Of a stretch of DNA of 12,882 nucleotides, positions 1 through 5,800 are shown piece by piece. Location: contig WQSU01000033.1 of NCBI GenBank assembly GCA_009787675.1, positions 1 to 12,882 on the forward strand, in the 5' to 3' direction. Below the pieces are notes generated by a model. It did not search any database and was not told the DNA's origin. It was given only the letters and a program-made list of their open reading frames with translations. Source of the DNA: Lentimicrobiaceae bacterium. Lineage in GTDB: Bacteria > Bacteroidota > Bacteroidia > Bacteroidales > WCHB1-69. The position numbers and the translations under genes are program-made. Positions within the stretch are counted from its first letter, which is position 1. The number at the start of each line of letters is the position of its first letter.

Positions 1-141
1 ATAGGAAAGTCGGAATGACGCGCGGGCTCAGACAAAAGTGCAGAAACAGTAGCAGTGGCAGGGGCGGCGGTAGTAGGCGCTTGCCAAATGGAAGACCTTA
101 GCGCCGTCATTCCTCACTCGCTATCGCGAGTGAGGAATCTC
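1..141. repeat. REP-like palindromic repeat pieces at left edge
   Basis: Two oppositely oriented pieces are visible. At 12-23 is GGAATGACGCGC, and at 101-113 is its near inverse complement GCGCCGTCATTCC. The second piece continues into a perfect hairpin with 13-base arms at 109-121 and 126-138 and a TATC loop. GTCATTC...GGAATC palindromes of this kind are dispersed intergenic repeats in many bacteria. The left piece is probably the right end of an element starting outside the window. No gene is supported in 1-249; a reading frame is open from 55, but its first ~65 codons are low-complexity sequence without recognisable homology. Confidence 0.6.
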
Positions 142-149
142 CAACCACT

Positions 150-173
150 CCCTGCCCCCTGCCCCCTGCCCCC
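150..173. repeat. CCCTGCC heptanucleotide tandem repeat
   Basis: Three perfect tandem copies of CCCTGCC (150-156, 157-163, 164-170) are followed by a partial CCC. The array sits between the palindrome at 109-138 and the promoter at 198-228. It is a short tandemly repeated repetitive sequence of period 7 and is strikingly GC-rich compared with the surrounding DNA. Confidence 0.8.
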
Positions 174-197
174 TTTTCTTTCTTTGTCTTTCAGAGG

Positions 198-228
198 TTT
201 GCCCAACTTACAATTTCTACTATATTTG
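198..228 (+). promoter_or_regulatory. Bacteroidota-type promoter
   Basis: TTTG at 198-201 is followed after exactly 19 bases by TATATTTG at 221-228. This matches the Bacteroidota primary sigma consensus (TTTG, about 19 bp, TAnnTTTG). Transcription would start near 235, just upstream of the ATG at 250 that opens the Rhs-lipoprotein fusion frame. It is the best-matching promoter in the window, although the gene downstream appears rearranged. Confidence 0.6.
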
Positions 229-249
229 CAGACTTTAAAATCAACCGGA

Positions 250-1047
250 ATGTTAGCGGGTAACACGAAACAACAACAAATTATGAGCAGTCTCCCTTCA
301 AATGCGAATAGCGCCATCCTTAACTACCGCTACGGCTACAACCCTTATGGCTTAATGACCTCCCGCTCAGAAAGCGTGTGCAACCAATGGGAAACCTTTA
401 CTTACGACAACTTAGACCGCCTTACCTACAACTACTTATATTACTACTCCAAACGGTTTGTACCCTGTATCATCTGTTTTTTCATCCTTATCGGGTGCAA
501 CAATAATCCTCAAAAAAAAGCTGAAAAATTATATACTAAGGTTGTTTTTATGGATTTATTTGTTGATTATACTAACGTTAGAATGATGAAAGCAATTAAA
601 CTATTAGATAAAGTTATTGATTTACAGCCTAATCACTATGGAGCTCATGACCTCAAATTTTCTTTTCAACTTAGATTAGGTTTGTTTGATGATGCTATTT
701 CTACTCTGAAGGCTATGGAACAACTTAAACCCAATGATCCTGATATAAAAACGATGTTAGGCGCTTTTTATGAACACCATGAAAATGCAATCATAAAAGC
801 AAAAATTAAGTATGAAGAAGCAGATTCTTTATTTATATCCATACTTGAAACTACAAAACTTGATTCACAAGAATATGAATCTATAATAATGGGCTACACC
901 ATAAATTTGAAGCTATTAGGGCGAGATAGTCTAATGTATAGTGTTTTATATAACTATTACGGTGAAGAGGTTAACGATTGGTTTATTAACCAATACTCAA
1001 GAGATGAATTTTTGGTTAAAAAATATTTTACGTATGAATGGTTATAA
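250..1047 (+). CDS. Rhs fragment fused in frame to a TPR-like lipoprotein
   Basis: The frame is open from 55, but ATG 250 fits best because it lies just downstream of the promoter at 198-228. That gives 265 residues. Residues ~18-66 are a piece of Rhs/YD-repeat core, containing NYRYGYNPYGLMTSRSE and ETFTYDNLDRLT. From base 451 the protein changes to a classic lipoprotein signal, KRFVPCIICFFILIGC, with lipobox LIGC. The mature part is TPR-like, for example KAIKLLDKVIDLQPNHYGAH and DDAISTLKAMEQLKPNDPD. The codon before KRF is TCC (448-450), where an ATG would be expected, and there is no start codon nearby. The lipoprotein has therefore probably lost its own start through a rearrangement. As a fusion, its signal would be internal and export is doubtful. 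The mature domain could bind a protein partner, as an immunity protein might, but its function is unknown. From ~480 the DNA is visibly more AT-rich. Confidence 0.55.
   Translation: MLAGNTKQQQIMSSLPSNANSAILNYRYGYNPYGLMTSRSESVCNQWETFTYDNLDRLTYNYLYYYSKRFVPCIICFFILIGCNNNPQKKAEKLYTKVVFMDLFVDYTNVRMMKAIKLLDKVIDLQPNHYGAHDLKFSFQLRLGLFDDAISTLKAMEQLKPNDPDIKTMLGAFYEHHENAIIKAKIKYEEADSLFISILETTKLDSQEYESIIMGYTINLKLLGRDSLMYSVLYNYYGEEVNDWFINQYSRDEFLVKKYFTYEWL
301..447 (+). pseudogene. Rhs/YD-repeat core remnant
   Basis: Translated in the frame of the fusion, this stretch contains YGYNPYGLMTSRSES and WETFTYDNLDRLTYN. These match the repeating G-x-[YF]-x-YD-x-x-[GN]-R-L-T pattern of Rhs/YD-repeat proteins, which are large surface or secreted proteins that often carry toxin tips. 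Only about 50 residues of what is normally a protein of more than 1000 residues remain, with neither a shell-closing region nor a recognisable tip. It is a relic, cut off at ~447 by the lipoprotein sequence. Confidence 0.7.
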
Positions 1048-1057
1048 AATACTATAA

Positions 1058-1212
1058 ATGGAAACTAGTAATTACAACATTGTATTAGATTACCTTGTCA
1101 AAGAATTTAAATTGATATGAATGAAATTTTTATTAAGGATTTAGTCGTGTCATTGGATAAGAAGAAATGGTATAAAAAATTTCAATATAATATTATCTCA
1201 AGCACCTTTTAA
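1058..1212 (+). other. Two overlapping micro-ORFs, possibly a decayed small gene
   Basis: A 20-residue frame (1058-1120, starting METSNYNIVLDYLVKEF) ends in an ATGA overlap with a 31-residue frame (1117-1212, MNEIFIKDLVVSLDKKKW...). They lie between the lipoprotein and the secreted protein at 1224, are AT-rich and have no recognisable family. They could be a small frame-shifted gene or chance frames. No ribosome-binding site or promoter is evident. Confidence 0.2.
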
Positions 1213-1223
1213 ATTTTTAGTAT

Positions 1224-1991
1224 ATGGCTATTGGCATTATTGAATCTTATTTTAAAATTAATTTACTATTAATATTTCTGTCCTTCTTTATTCAAGGATT
1301 CTCAATCCCTACTGATACTGTAAAGAAACAAAATTGCCCTAACGGTTTTTTAATTCAAGTGAACGGAAATTTTCGATGCATTGATACAACTGATAATTAC
1401 TATCCGATTTTAACAGAGCGTTGGTGTGCCACCGACAGTTTCTTTTTTATGAAAAAATCTATTAACTTACAAATTTTGGAGGAGCCAATGTGGTATGGAG
1501 AAAATATTCAGGATGATAGGTTAAGAATCTATCTCATTGAATATTCACCCGGTTATGATTCAATTGTTCTTTTTTCCTTATTTAGACAAAATTATAATGA
1601 CTTCAAGCTGATAAAAAAAGAGATGCCCGTTTTTCATAACATTAGTTACGTAGTAGATAATAATAATTTTCCTAAGGGTAAGTATGTTTTCGATATCATA
1701 GGAGAGCCTCCTGTTATTAATTATAAGCAGAGTGAATTTATTGTTCCTGAAAAAAAAATGATGAAACTCATAAAATACCTGAATGCCTTAAAAAAGTGTG
1801 GAACCTTTGATCAATATGATAGCTGGTCTCCTGCGTTTGTGATTGAATATTGCCTTGCAGGGAACTACCATCTAATCGTTGCTCCGGAGCCACAAGGATG
1901 GGGTGGATTACTCCCTGAATTTAAACTTAATGAGAAAAACTGCCGCAGAAAAGATGGGCTTAAAATAATGAAATGGTTGAGCGAATATTAA
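1224..1991 (+). CDS. Secreted protein of unknown family
   Basis: This is a 255-residue protein with a hydrophobic N-terminal signal (about residues 12-28, INLLLIFLSFFIQGFS) and a plausible signal peptidase I site just before IPTD, so it is probably exported to the periplasm or beyond. The mature part has several cysteines (in NCPNGF, FRCID, RWCATD, KKCGTF, EYCLAG, KNCRRK), consistent with disulphides. The tail has a Gly/Trp turn, PEPQGWGGLLPEF. I do not recognise the family. It is AT-rich like the lipoprotein upstream and lies between Rhs and T9SS remnants. A cargo or immunity gene left behind in an Rhs-type locus is a possibility, but only by position. The ATG at 1224 was chosen because it precedes the signal directly. 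No TAnnTTTG box is visible upstream. Confidence 0.6.
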   Translation: MAIGIIESYFKINLLLIFLSFFIQGFSIPTDTVKKQNCPNGFLIQVNGNFRCIDTTDNYYPILTERWCATDSFFFMKKSINLQILEEPMWYGENIQDDRLRIYLIEYSPGYDSIVLFSLFRQNYNDFKLIKKEMPVFHNISYVVDNNNFPKGKYVFDIIGEPPVINYKQSEFIVPEKKMMKLIKYLNALKKCGTFDQYDSWSPAFVIEYCLAGNYHLIVAPEPQGWGGLLPEFKLNEKNCRRKDGLKIMKWLSEY

Positions 1992-2156
1992 CATATTTAT
2001 GTATCCCGATATGTGCTTGGCGCTTTAGGCTTTTATGGCTGCAAGGTTGAAAATAACTATGCAGGGGGTTAACTTCAACGGAATCTTTTTCGATTAATGC
2101 GTATAAAAAATATGTTATTTCGTTTGCCGCACGGTTGATTTATGGTAATTATCTGA
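1992..2156. other. Gene-free stretch with coding debris
   Basis: No intact gene is visible. Short open pieces in different frames (for example the RYVLGALGFYGCKVENNYAGG reading at ~2008-2071, and a different frame at ~2070-2160) suggest degraded coding sequence, but I cannot assign them to a family. The intact T9SS-protein similarity begins right after a TGA at 2154-2156. Confidence 0.3.
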
Positions 2157-2739
2157 TACAGTGAAAAATCTACTATTTTTGCTTCCAACCTTTGGATGGG
2201 TGGAATGGATGAGCAAAATCTATTGCATCTTGCTGCCCACCAATTTGGATACTATCAAGATTTTTTTGTAGGACCCATTACCAATGATTATGAAGTAAGT
2301 GGCGGTAAAAATATCCCTTCAGGGAACTATTTGCAAAAATATGACCACACATGGAAGGTTACAAAAGAGGAAATAGAATACCATAAAGCACATTACGCAG
2401 ATGATGGATATGTAATACCTTGGGGAATTGCTAACTTGCCCGCACACGGCAGAATACAGTTTGGAGAAAGCGCTCAATTGGCGCCTTATATCAATGTGTC
2501 GGGAAACAGCTCCTACACCCCAGCCTCCGGCGATTATCCGAAAATTCGAGGAGATGAAGCCGTGCTTTTTATGCTCAACGATGCGTTGGATAAACATACG
2601 GAATCGGAAGCGGCAAATTCTTTGGGAATGGAAATATTGGGCATGTCAAGTGAATACGCAATTAGCCAAAGGGTTGTATATCTATCGGGTAAAGTTGGAG
2701 GATAACAGTATGCAGTCGGGGAAGATTGTGGTGCAGTAG
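2157..2739 (+). pseudogene. T9SS-exported protein, pseudogene with both ends retained in part
   Basis: The reading in the frame of ATG 2196, extended upstream to 2157, contains STIFASNLWMGGMDEQNLLH, DFFVGPI, GYVIPWGIANLPAHG, GDYPKIRGDEAVLFMLNDA and HTESEA.SLGMEILGM. This is the conserved core of large T9SS secreted proteins in Bacteroidota, where the usual pattern is LWIGG...AAQ.Y...DF.PGP...GDYP.I.GDQ...HTE...LG.EIH. The N terminus and signal peptide are missing, with a stop at 2154. At about 2655-2670 the sense switches to the +1 frame, which ends QLAKGLYIYRVKLEDNSMQ SGKIVVQ (stop 2737-2739), a T9SS type A sorting-domain end. The several hundred residues normally between these parts are gone, so an internal deletion with frameshift has occurred. 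A short ORF from 2196 may still be translated, but without a signal peptide or a readable sorting signal. Confidence 0.75.
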
Positions 2740-2744
2740 TAATA

Positions 2745-2768
2745 ATTTCGCTATGCTCAGAATGACGG
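2745..2768. repeat. REP-like palindrome end
   Basis: The sequence CGCTATGCTCAGAATGACGG (2749-2768) is the end of a dispersed palindromic repeat. On the minus strand it reads CCGTCATTCTGAGCATAGCG, a very common intergenic repeat motif. Its orientation is opposite to the GTCATTCC piece at 106-113, so such pieces bracket the decayed region. The remaining stretch up to 2807 contains nothing else I recognise. Confidence 0.55.
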
Positions 2769-2807
2769 GGGCTTTGGCGGAAACAGGAGAGTTTTTTTAT
2801 CCCTCCA

Positions 2808-3653
2808 CTATTCCATGCCAAAAGCAAAATACCCATTAGAGTAGTTCTTTTCAGAGGGTTTACACCATTTTACCTGTCCGCAACAATGCTCATTGCCTGA
2901 TGTGTGTATTTCCACCGTTTTGCAATCCGGAAATTGCTCTAAAATAATGTTTATAACTTGCATATCAGGACTATCGCCTAACCATTCATCTACAATAATC
3001 TTCTCACATATTGTTCTTATAGAAAAGATAACATTTTCATATTCATAAAACTGCGTACCCGTTTCATAAAGAAACTTGAAAAAATCTATATCCCAATTCA
3101 CAAAGCAGAATTTGTCAAGTCTTAATATTCTTTTTTCATAATACTTTTCAGGTGCTATATTCCTCATTTCTTTGCCCTTAGCGCCTTGATGCTCTTTGTG
3201 CATAAAAACCATCCTCTCCCCTCGAAAAAACGCCACAAACCCTAATTTTCGGTAATAGTTTTCCAACTTTTCATCCGCAGCTCGCAAAAAAATCCCTTCT
3301 ACATTTTCACGGCATGCCTCATCATAAACCGTTTCCAATAATTTCTCCATGACTCCCTGTCTGCGGTATTGCGGATGCGTTGCGCAAGCGTAAATGTACC
3401 ATGCAAAAGGCTGAAGACTGAAAGGACAAACGGAGAATGGAGAATGATGAATGGGGGAAGTAGGGTAGGTTAGGGTCGTGGGCAATGCAAACGCCATCGC
3501 CACAATTTTATCATTAATTTCACAAACATGACATCCTCCAATTCCAAAATGTTCAATAAAATGATTAATAAACAGTTCAGAATCCAAAAACACACTTTTC
3601 CAAAGCGACTTAATTGCAGGAACATCGGAAACTTTTGCTTTTCTAAAAAACAC
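2808..3653 (-). CDS. GNAT family N-acetyltransferase with repeat-derived insertion
   Basis: This 281-residue protein has an N-terminal GNAT fold that would transfer an acyl group from acyl-CoA to an unknown amine. The N-terminal strand is FFRKAKVSDVPAIKSLW. The acetyl-CoA loop is in IYACATHPQYRRQGVMEKLL (residues 87-106, R/Q-x-x-G type), followed by NYYRKLGFV (132-140), the usual beta6-alpha4 motif. Residues ~155-281 are a C-terminal extension I do not recognise. Residues ~61-83 (SPIHHSPFSVCPF...) are a low-complexity insertion encoded by 7-base repeats at 3413-3475, just before the motif-A strand. The start is GTG at 3653; an in-frame stop lies shortly upstream and no ATG is nearby. Another heptamer array lies within 4 bases of this start. 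It is third in a leftward gene run, 77 bases after the DUF4292-like gene. Confidence 0.8.
   Translation of the reverse strand: MFFRKAKVSDVPAIKSLWKSVFLDSELFINHFIEHFGIGGCHVCEINDKIVAMAFALPTTLTYPTSPIHHSPFSVCPFSLQPFAWYIYACATHPQYRRQGVMEKLLETVYDEACRENVEGIFLRAADEKLENYYRKLGFVAFFRGERMVFMHKEHQGAKGKEMRNIAPEKYYEKRILRLDKFCFVNWDIDFFKFLYETGTQFYEYENVIFSIRTICEKIIVDEWLGDSPDMQVINIILEQFPDCKTVEIHTSGNEHCCGQVKWCKPSEKNYSNGYFAFGME
3413..3475. repeat. Heptanucleotide repeat array inside the acetyltransferase gene
   Basis: The plus strand divides into nine 7-base units: gaagact, gaaagga, caaacgg, agaatgg, agaatga, tgaatgg, gggaagt, agggtag, gttaggg. The central three are nearly identical. The whole is 63 bases, 21 codons, so it leaves the reading frame intact. 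The units are degenerate towards the edges. Confidence 0.6.
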
Positions 3654-3656
3654 GGA

Positions 3657-3691
3657 GATTAGGGTTTAGTGATTAATGATTAGAGATTAAT
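3657..3691. repeat. Heptanucleotide repeat array at the start of the acetyltransferase gene
   Basis: Five plus-strand units of pattern G[AT]TTA[AG]N are in tandem: gattagg, gtttagt, gattaat, gattaga, gattaat. The array ends three bases before the GTG start of the leftward acetyltransferase. Next to it, CTTTCTCCTT is repeated at 3698-3707 and 3713-3722, giving a purine-rich minus strand upstream of the gene. Confidence 0.65.
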
Positions 3692-3730
3692 TTTTTTCTT
3701 TCTCCTTTTTCCCTTTCTCCTTATTATCCT

Positions 3731-4390
3731 TTAAAAATCAATTACCGTATAATTCTTCGGAATGGATACACTAACATTGGGCGGAGAATTAAAGGTAACT
3801 TTTTTTAAATCTAATTTTAAGGAATGGGCGAAGTATTCACAAAATAAGGTGTTGAAAAACGGATATTCGTAAGATACTGAATCTCTTTGATAAGCAAGTT
3901 CTAACTCTTCCGGTGGGGCTATAAGAGAGCCGTTGAGAATGCCTTGAAGCGTATAAAAATCTAAGGTTGTATATAGAATCTTGTCAAAAATAAAATAATC
4001 TCCTTGGTAATAGTTTCTTTGCAGTTTGTTGATAAACAAAATATTGTCAGGTGTTGCCAATGCCCTGCCAATCTCAATGGCGCCTACATGCAACTGAACA
4101 TACAAAAAACTGTCGATGACATTTACGATAGTGAATTGACATGTTTGAGATTGTTCGTTGATAGCTACGGTAGCAGCGCCACGGTAGTGAACAGAAGTGA
4201 AAGGTAATGAATGAGAAACGTGAGATAATAGGGGAGTGAGGGGCGTTGGAAGTTCAGGCGTGAGCGGGACAGGCTCAGAAGGGAGCGGAATTTCCGGCTC
4301 AACAGGAATAGAATCGGTAATTTGAGCAGGCGAAAGAAGTATGGTGAAAAAACAAAAGAAACTACAAATAGCGAGTTTGAAAAGATTCAT
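3731..4390 (-). CDS. DUF4292-like envelope protein with proline-rich linker
   Basis: This 219-residue protein has an N-terminal signal (LAICSFFCFFTILLSPAQ, cleavage likely after ~23). A proline-rich stretch (residues ~29-55, repeated PxP/xEP) follows. A domain from ~65 to the end has the DUF4292 hallmarks: a gated strand (VIDSFLYVQLHVGAIEIGRA), LATPDNILFINKLQRNYYQG, DYFIFD, LDFYTLQGILNGS. DUF4292 proteins are Bacteroidota envelope proteins with a LolA/LolB-like fold, presumed to handle lipoproteins or lipids. They are usually lipoproteins of ~250-270 residues. This copy is shorter and shows no lipobox cysteine at the cleavage site. It lies 19 bases downstream of the DUF4197 lipoprotein gene on the same strand, so the two are probably co-transcribed. 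The family call is from motif recall, not a search. Confidence 0.65.
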   Translation of the reverse strand: MNLFKLAICSFFCFFTILLSPAQITDSIPVEPEIPLPSEPVPLTPELPTPLTPLLSHVSHSLPFTSVHYRGAATVAINEQSQTCQFTIVNVIDSFLYVQLHVGAIEIGRALATPDNILFINKLQRNYYQGDYFIFDKILYTTLDFYTLQGILNGSLIAPPEELELAYQRDSVSYEYPFFNTLFCEYFAHSLKLDLKKVTFNSPPNVSVSIPKNYTVIDF

Positions 4391-4409
4391 TTGAAAAGTA
4401 TGGGAAATA

Positions 4410-5144
4410 TTAATGATCTAAAGTCTTAAACACTTTGTATAAAATATCTGTTTCTGCCCCTCTTAAATCAGGGTTTTTGCGAATGGCTTCTTCCTGTAAA
4501 GCCATTTTTTTAAAGAAACCGTTAGCTACCTGTTGGCTGGAGGAGGATAGAATATCTATGGAGGTATAGCGGTCGGTTATTTTATAATATTCCTCCTGAA
4601 ACATATTCCATTTTTGCAGTACATTTAAAGTGTTAAACTGTGGTAATAATAGAGTTGTATTTAATAAAGAAATAAACTCGTTAAGTTTGGTTGTTTTAAC
4701 GTAATCTGTTATTGCGGTATTTCCGCCGTGTAAAGTTTGATGGGGATTAGGGAAAGAAATATTTTTTATCAAAAGATTCAAAAAATCGGATTTGATTTTA
4801 TTTCCGCATTGTTCGGCAGCTCTGTTAATATTAAAGATAAGCGTATCAAGCGCTTCTTCAAATCCGTATTTTGTAAGCGTGTCAACCATTTGTCTTGCTG
4901 CTGTGGGTAGTTCTATTCTATAAGCTTTTGAATCATAATAATAGTATCCGTGCTTTTCAAATAGCGTATCCACTACGCAAAGTGCATTGAGTGTGCTGTC
5001 TGATGCAACTTCAATACATTTACTGAGCGCTCTGGTAATCTCTGTATTGGTAAAAAGTTGTTCTTCAAAATTACCGGAATCATCTTTACATGAAAAGAAA
5101 ATGACCACTATAGATAATAATAACAGATAAATACGTTTTTCCAT
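4410..5144 (-). CDS. DUF4197 family lipoprotein
   Basis: This 244-residue protein has the lipoprotein signal MEKRIYLLLLSIVVIFFSCK (lipobox FFSC, lipid-bearing Cys19). The mature part matches the DUF4197 pattern in order: FTNTEITRALSKCIEVASD, RIELPTAARQMVDTLTKYG, FNINRAAEQCGNKIKSDFLN, HGGNTAITDYVKTTKLNEF, and a C-terminal EEAIRKNPDLRGAETDILYKVF. The length is normal for the family. DUF4197 proteins are predicted envelope proteins of unknown function. The gene is divergent from the biotin ligase gene, with only 29 bases between the two start codons. A TTTATTTG -7-like box lies on the minus strand (5172 to 5165). It probably heads a leftward operon with the DUF4292-like gene and perhaps the acetyltransferase. 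Confidence 0.75.
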   Translation of the reverse strand: MEKRIYLLLLSIVVIFFSCKDDSGNFEEQLFTNTEITRALSKCIEVASDSTLNALCVVDTLFEKHGYYYYDSKAYRIELPTAARQMVDTLTKYGFEEALDTLIFNINRAAEQCGNKIKSDFLNLLIKNISFPNPHQTLHGGNTAITDYVKTTKLNEFISLLNTTLLLPQFNTLNVLQKWNMFQEEYYKITDRYTSIDILSSSSQQVANGFFKKMALQEEAIRKNPDLRGAETDILYKVFKTLDH

Positions 5145-5157
5145 AATGTTGAAAAAT

Positions 5158-5172
5158 TGGTTTGCAAATAAA
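5158..5172. promoter_or_regulatory. Overlapping divergent -7 boxes around TTTGCAAA
   Basis: The palindrome TTTGCAAA (5161-5168) places a TTTG on each strand: TTGGTTTG rightward (5157-5164) and TTTATTTG leftward (5172-5165). Both are imperfect matches to TAnnTTTG. They fit start sites for the two divergent genes, with the rightward ATG at 5174 almost leaderless. No good -33 box is seen for either. Confidence 0.3.
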
Positions 5173-5173
5173 C

Positions 5174-5800
5174 ATGAATTTTTGGAAAAATAGGACTTCT
5201 TGCCATTTTAGAGAAATTACCCATTCTACTAATCTGTTAATCAATGAAATTGTAGAAGAAAATAAGATCGCAGGCATATCAATGCCGGATTTTTTCTGTG
5301 TGGTTACCAATTTTCAAACTGCCGGAAAAGGACAAGGAAATAAGGGCTGGATGAGCAACAAAGGGGAAAATATTTTAACCAGCTTTTACTTCCAACCTTT
5401 ACTTTTACCTAACCAGCAAATTTATTTCAACTACTTTTTCGCCTTAACAATTAGGGAAGTTTTATCACATTATATTGACGATGTAATGATTAAAAAACCT
5501 AATGATATTTTTGCTGGCGATAAGAAAATAGCGGGCATTTTAATTGAACACCACATTCAGGGAGAACAATTGAAATATTCGGTTGCCGGTGTTGGGATCA
5601 ACATAAACCAAACGCAATTTGATCCGGCATTGCCAAATCCTACCTCATTAAAATTAATTAAAGGAACAACGTTTAACAGGGAGGCGATTTTGGAAGAGAT
5701 TGTTCAAACGGGCAAAAAGTATTATAACAAATTGCAAACCGGCGCATTTAAGGAATTAGAAAATGAATATGAATCTTATGTTAAAATTTTTACTATCTAA
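5174..5800 (+). CDS. birA: Biotin--[acetyl-CoA-carboxylase] ligase, C-terminus short
   Basis: Biotin-protein ligase activates biotin with ATP and attaches it to the carrier lysine of acetyl-CoA or other carboxylases in the cytoplasm. From ATG 5174 it has 208 residues; a TTG at 5162 is a weaker alternative. Visible motifs: HSTN (17-20), TNFQTAGKGQGNKGW (45-59, the GRGRxG-type biotinyl-AMP loop), KKPNDI (107-112), KKIAGILIE (117-125) and GVGININQ (139-146). No DNA-binding N-terminal domain is present, so it is a monofunctional enzyme. Two oddities: the normally invariant Trp of KWPND is Lys here, and the protein stops right after ENEYESYVKIFTI, where relatives continue ~40 residues into a small SH3-like C-terminal domain. 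Its end overlaps the next gene by 38 bases. Confidence 0.85.
   Translation: MNFWKNRTSCHFREITHSTNLLINEIVEENKIAGISMPDFFCVVTNFQTAGKGQGNKGWMSNKGENILTSFYFQPLLLPNQQIYFNYFFALTIREVLSHYIDDVMIKKPNDIFAGDKKIAGILIEHHIQGEQLKYSVAGVGININQTQFDPALPNPTSLKLIKGTTFNREAILEEIVQTGKKYYNKLQTGAFKELENEYESYVKIFTI

Noticed and set aside
55..249. N-terminal 65 codons of the frame open from 55
   Set aside because: They cover a palindrome, the CCCTGCC repeat and the promoter; no homology or ribosome-binding site is seen, so ATG 250 is preferred.
2174..2181. TATTTTTG resembling a promoter ahead of ATG 2196
   Set aside because: The bases encode TIFA inside the conserved STIFASNLWMGG stretch of the T9SS protein, so they are coding remnant; no -33 box is at the right distance.
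2740..2807. Rho-independent terminator between the T9SS pseudogene and the acetyltransferase
   Set aside because: GGAG/CTCC arms around a T run are too short, and the visible sequence is better explained as a palindromic repeat end.
2319..2836. Minus-strand and alternative-frame ORFs over the T9SS pseudogene
   Set aside because: Their translations show no family features, and the plus-strand frames carry the recognisable motifs; the frame at 2428-2739 matters only for its sorting-domain end.
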